Below, piece by piece: positions 60,662-64,000 of a DNA stretch of 64,000 bases (the first letter of the stretch is position 1; each line of letters begins with the position of its first letter). Where the stretch lies: contig CM046295.1 of the NCBI GenBank assembly GCA_025267735.1, positions 13,713,167-13,777,166 on the forward strand, given 5' to 3'. A model generated the notes under the pieces. That model was not told the origin of the DNA. It ran no database searches and saw nothing but the letters and a program-made list of their open reading frames with translations. This DNA is from Mactra quadrangularis. Lineage: Eukaryota > Mollusca > Bivalvia > Venerida > Mactridae. The position numbers and the translations under genes were made by a program.

Positions 60662-62566
60662 TTTGATTTTTGTTAAACCTTCGTGTCGGCAATTCTTGGT
60701 ATTGTTTTGCATAGAATATCAAATATTCTTTTCATGAAACAATCATTGCTGTGTATTCAAAACCTATCAATCAGTAATTGACATAAAATATGCATCATTA
60801 TTATGACTTTATTTGTTGATTACGTCAGTTACATAATAACACGTGCGTCCGATTATTGACATGTCCGAATACATGTCAACATGTCAAACATGTCTACAGT
60901 ACAATATCGATCAGAAATTACTCAAATATCGATTTTTTGTCGATTTTTTATTGGTACATCATTATAGAAGTGGTTAATTTATTCATTGATAATTCATTTT
61001 GTTCTTATTATGCTAATTTAGGTAATTTGCACTTAAACTGTCCGAACAATAGACGTAGACAATTCTACGTCATTGGTCCGAAAGGCTTGGTCCTATTTGT
61101 TGGTACTGTTTATCACATTTTATTGCAAATTTACGAATTTGAGTAAGTGCTTGTGGTAAGTGCTTGTGTACTAAAGCACATTGAATATTAAATACTTTTT
61201 GGGAATGTTTTATGTTGATACAATATTGCTAAATGCTCGTATTATGACATGTAAGGTTAATAACTCAGAAATATTTCCCCATCTGAAGTTCATAAACATG
61301 TTTGTCTTTTAATAGCATTTCGAGCAAATTGAATATGACGTAATTTAAAAGACTGTACGTACATGTAGGGAGCTCGTATTATCATGCGTCTTACGACCGA
61401 TTTTAGTCGTAAATCCTTCAATATTGTATTGTTAAATTATCGTAAGATTTTTTATTATATTGTGCCCAGACGTTTGAAGTCGTAATTCACCATGCTGAAG
61501 CCAGATACGCTTTTGTTGAATGCTAACTTATGCCATTCAAATAAGCACCATGTTTACCATTGTACTGTGCGAATGGTTTCAGTCAATATATCCATTTATC
61601 AAAAACATTCAATAATTTTTGATAATTTGTACCGACTAAACTAGATCTGTTTAATCGTAATGTTTGAAATCGGCCCATGACTTTATTACTCGGCGTATGC
61701 AAAAGATGTTGGTCTCATTTGAAAGAGTAAAGGCTTAGCTACACGTGCATTATTAAATAAGGGAAACATGAATATATTTATAATGGGGAATTTGGTCTCT
61801 AAGTGAAATTGGTAAAAAAAACTACCATTTTTAGTTATATACCTAATATGTATACATTGTATTATAATGTTTTTGATTAGGGACCGTGTCGGCCGCCTGT
61901 GCTATGGTGGGAAAACAGAAGGTATAACAGCGATTATAGAGATGTTTTGGGAAGTTTTTCTTTCATTGCTTTTCACTTTTTAAAACTTTTTTTAATGGAA
62001 GTAGATTTTGCCTTGCCTTAAGTATAATAGAAACAAGAAAGCAGACTGAAAATGTACATTGCACGTACATACGATTAGGGGACTAAGTTGAACAAAACCC
62101 CTAAAGGTTAATTACCCTGACAAGAAGAGTGACAATAAACATGTTTATTTGTCTAAATATTTAACACTTTACTGTCAATTTTGATAGATCAATTTGTTGC
62201 TTCGCTAATTGACTCGATAATTTCCGTCAATAGTCGAATTTTATTACGAATATTACGGCGGAAATAATCGAAGGGGATTCGTCATTTTCCGTCAGTTTCC
62301 GATAGTAAACATTTTCATATTTTATACATTTTTATTTGTATCGATGAATTTAAATCGGCCATAGTCGGCATTATTCATAATGTTTCTGAGAAAATCGGAA
62401 ATTATTTGTTGAAATTCTCTGCATTACTCGATTTTATTTTAATTTTAGACACCATTTCACGTAATCTGCCGACTTTTCCCGAATGGTACATACGTAACGC
62501 CGACATTTAATATATGCGTGACACGTCGGTCAACTGACTTTTTCTTCATTTCTTACAAAAAGGACC
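60662..62566. promoter_or_regulatory. Shared upstream region of two divergent secreted-protein genes
   Basis: 1.9 kb between the start codons of the minus gene (60661) and the plus gene (62567). It contains a TTACGA element (61377-61470) and an AT-rich TTTAATATATG about 55 bp before the plus ATG that could act as a TATA box. TTTCCGTCA-type motifs recur at 62220-62300. Divergent control is an inference from orientation. Confidence 0.4.
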
Positions 62567-64000
62567 ATGGGAACGAACGTAATACTTTCAGTGTGTTTGG
62601 TGACGATATTTAGTTATTCTACGGCGCAACAATTTTTATCTCAGGGGCAGGGTCAAGTAAGTAGACACATTCATATTTATACCTGTTATTCTTTTATTAT
62701 CTACAGTGAAATATGGTACAATACCGTGAAAATATACGATAAAATATAAAATCATATATTTTTACACTGCAGTGAAAATATTTCCAAAATGGTAAAAATA
62801 AGTGTAAAATCGCGAGAAAAGCTTTAGCACTAATTCACTGAATACTTGTAATTCTTCGTTTTAACTAACGGTGAAATATAGTACAATACCGTGAAAATAT
62901 ACGGTGAAATTATTAAGTCATATATTTTACACTGCAGTGAAAATACACTGTATTTCCAAAACAGTTCCATTTTTGTTGTTGTAATATTGCGAGAATAGCG
63001 TGTACACAAAATCGCTGGATACTAGTGCATGTAATATAATTGTGAACAAATTATCAATACATGTAATTTCTTATATATACATGTATATATGTTTTAAAGC
63101 ATGATGAATTCGTAAATCAAAAAGAACATTTATTCTGATCTAAATTGCAGCAATGTTTGAATACACAATACATGTATATACATCGAAGTCACTTCAACTT
63201 GGTCCGTAGCGCAGTTGGCTGCGAGTCGGGATTGAAAATCTAGTTTAACGATCAGATACGGGCTCGAATCCTTACCTAGGCAATTATACTCAACCATGAA
63301 AATATACATATATATGTATTCATATTTTTTTTATAAAGCGGATAAATATATACTAAAGTAAAAGAAAGAGTCGTTCGTCTGGCGAATTAATCAGATAACC
63401 GATACGAAAGTAATTTAATGAAAGTTGAAAAGTGTTTACTCACAAATACTAACTGCTACATTTGTATTTATTTATTTCATATTTTCAGGATGTATTTGGA
63501 TCATTTTCTAGCATTCCTATACAAAGCAGACTTTCGTCAGGTATGTTTTTGATCAGTTTAAACTTAATCGGGGGACATTCGGAATATTTCGGCTCTTTCC
63601 GTAGCTTACAAGAAAATCCCGGGAAATGAATTGGAACACCCCAGTTCGTTACGTACGTATAGCAAGCTTGGAAAACGTCGGAATACTTCGAGTCTTTTTG
63701 TTGCATAAAAACAACTGTGATTTCATAATATTCATAATTTTAGGGCTGCGGATAAGTTTATAAGATGTGTTTTCAGTACATTTAAACGTTATTTTATTGC
63801 ATATATGTAACATTTTACTAACAGTGCAAATAGTTCGTGATAAATAAAGTCACAAATCACTTCATCCAGAACACCTCAGAGATCTTCAGCATAATAATCG
63901 TTGAGGAATTCTGAATGAATTCAACACTATAAATCATTTCCAATATTATTTAAAAAAAATATTAATACTCACTAGAACGCTAAAAATCATCAACTTTATT
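62567..64000 (+). CDS. Secreted protein, first two exons only
   Basis: Exon 1 (62567-62656) begins in a strong context, ACCATGG, and encodes a signal peptide (MGTNVILSVCLVTIFSYSTA) and then QQFLSQGQGQ. The donor is CAA|GTAAGT. Exon 2 (63489-63540, 52 bp, acceptor TTTTCAG, donor GTATGT) adds DVFGSFSSIPIQSRLSS and leaves the frame in phase 1. No third exon was found before the right edge, so the product is unknown. Small exons and a Gln just after the signal peptide recall the divergent neighbour at 60661, which begins QRIPLTFSSR; paralogy is possible but not shown. Confidence 0.7.
62705..62965 (+). repeat. Local duplication in intron 1 of the 62567 gene
   Basis: ACAATACCGTGAAAATATAC...CACTGCAGTGAAAATA occurs at 62717-62790 and again at 62891-62950. 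Confidence 0.7.
63200..63305 (+). repeat. SINE B head fragment
   Basis: TGGTCCGTAGCGCAGTTGGC (A-box) and GGCTCGAATCC (B-box) then TATACTCAACCATGAAAAT match 20783-20885. The rest of the SINE is missing. Confidence 0.7.

Overview
The window is AT-rich nuclear DNA from an intron-rich animal. The mix of tRNA-derived SINEs, many short inverted-repeat elements, the GGGCCC-headed repeat near 11.3 kb and a multi-EGF receptor in tandem copies suggests a bivalve mollusc. That placement is inference; no species-diagnostic locus is present.

Layout, left to right. (1) 0-14.5 kb: a tandem duplication. Bases 1 to about 3,640 are the 3' end and downstream flank of a first gene copy lying mostly off the left edge. 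A complete second copy (6058-10174, +) encodes a secretory-pathway receptor with about 12 EGF-like units, one membrane span and a 37-residue tail carrying NPIY and YEEL, the two signalling motifs of CED-1/Draper/MEGF10 engulfment receptors. Its downstream flank (10176-14205) repeats the left edge, and differences between the two copies date several insertions. (2) 16.2-19.5 kb (-): six exons of a secreted trypsin with an intact catalytic triad; the signal-peptide exon was not found. (3) 19.5-26.2 kb: repeats only. (4) 26.3-33.1 kb (+): a complete seven-exon Rab GTPase related to Rab22/Rab31, with a MEF2-consensus-rich minisatellite just after its stop. (5) 33.6-42 kb: SINEs and inverted-repeat elements. 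(6) 42.0-44.6 kb (-): complete four-exon ribosomal protein S27 gene with a 5' TOP-like leader. (7) 44.7-50.1 kb: hAT-like elements, a foldback and a dead Tc1 transposase. (8) 50.2-60.7 kb (-): a four-exon gene for a 1,233-residue secreted low-complexity protein; its 5-kb intron 2 carries two tRNA-Lys(CUU) genes and one tRNA-Gly(GCC) gene. (9) 62.6-64 kb (+): the first two exons of a divergently transcribed secreted protein that runs off the right edge.

The genes do not form an operon or shared pathway. The receptor (cell-corpse or particle engulfment) and the Rab (endosomal traffic) could meet in phagocytosis, but adjacency alone is not evidence. The strongest points are the receptor array with a compact CED-1-type tail, the unrecognised low-complexity secreted gene with a divergent partner, the tRNA cluster with E2F-like upstream motifs beside tRNA-Lys-like SINEs, and several short palindromic families that recur through the window.
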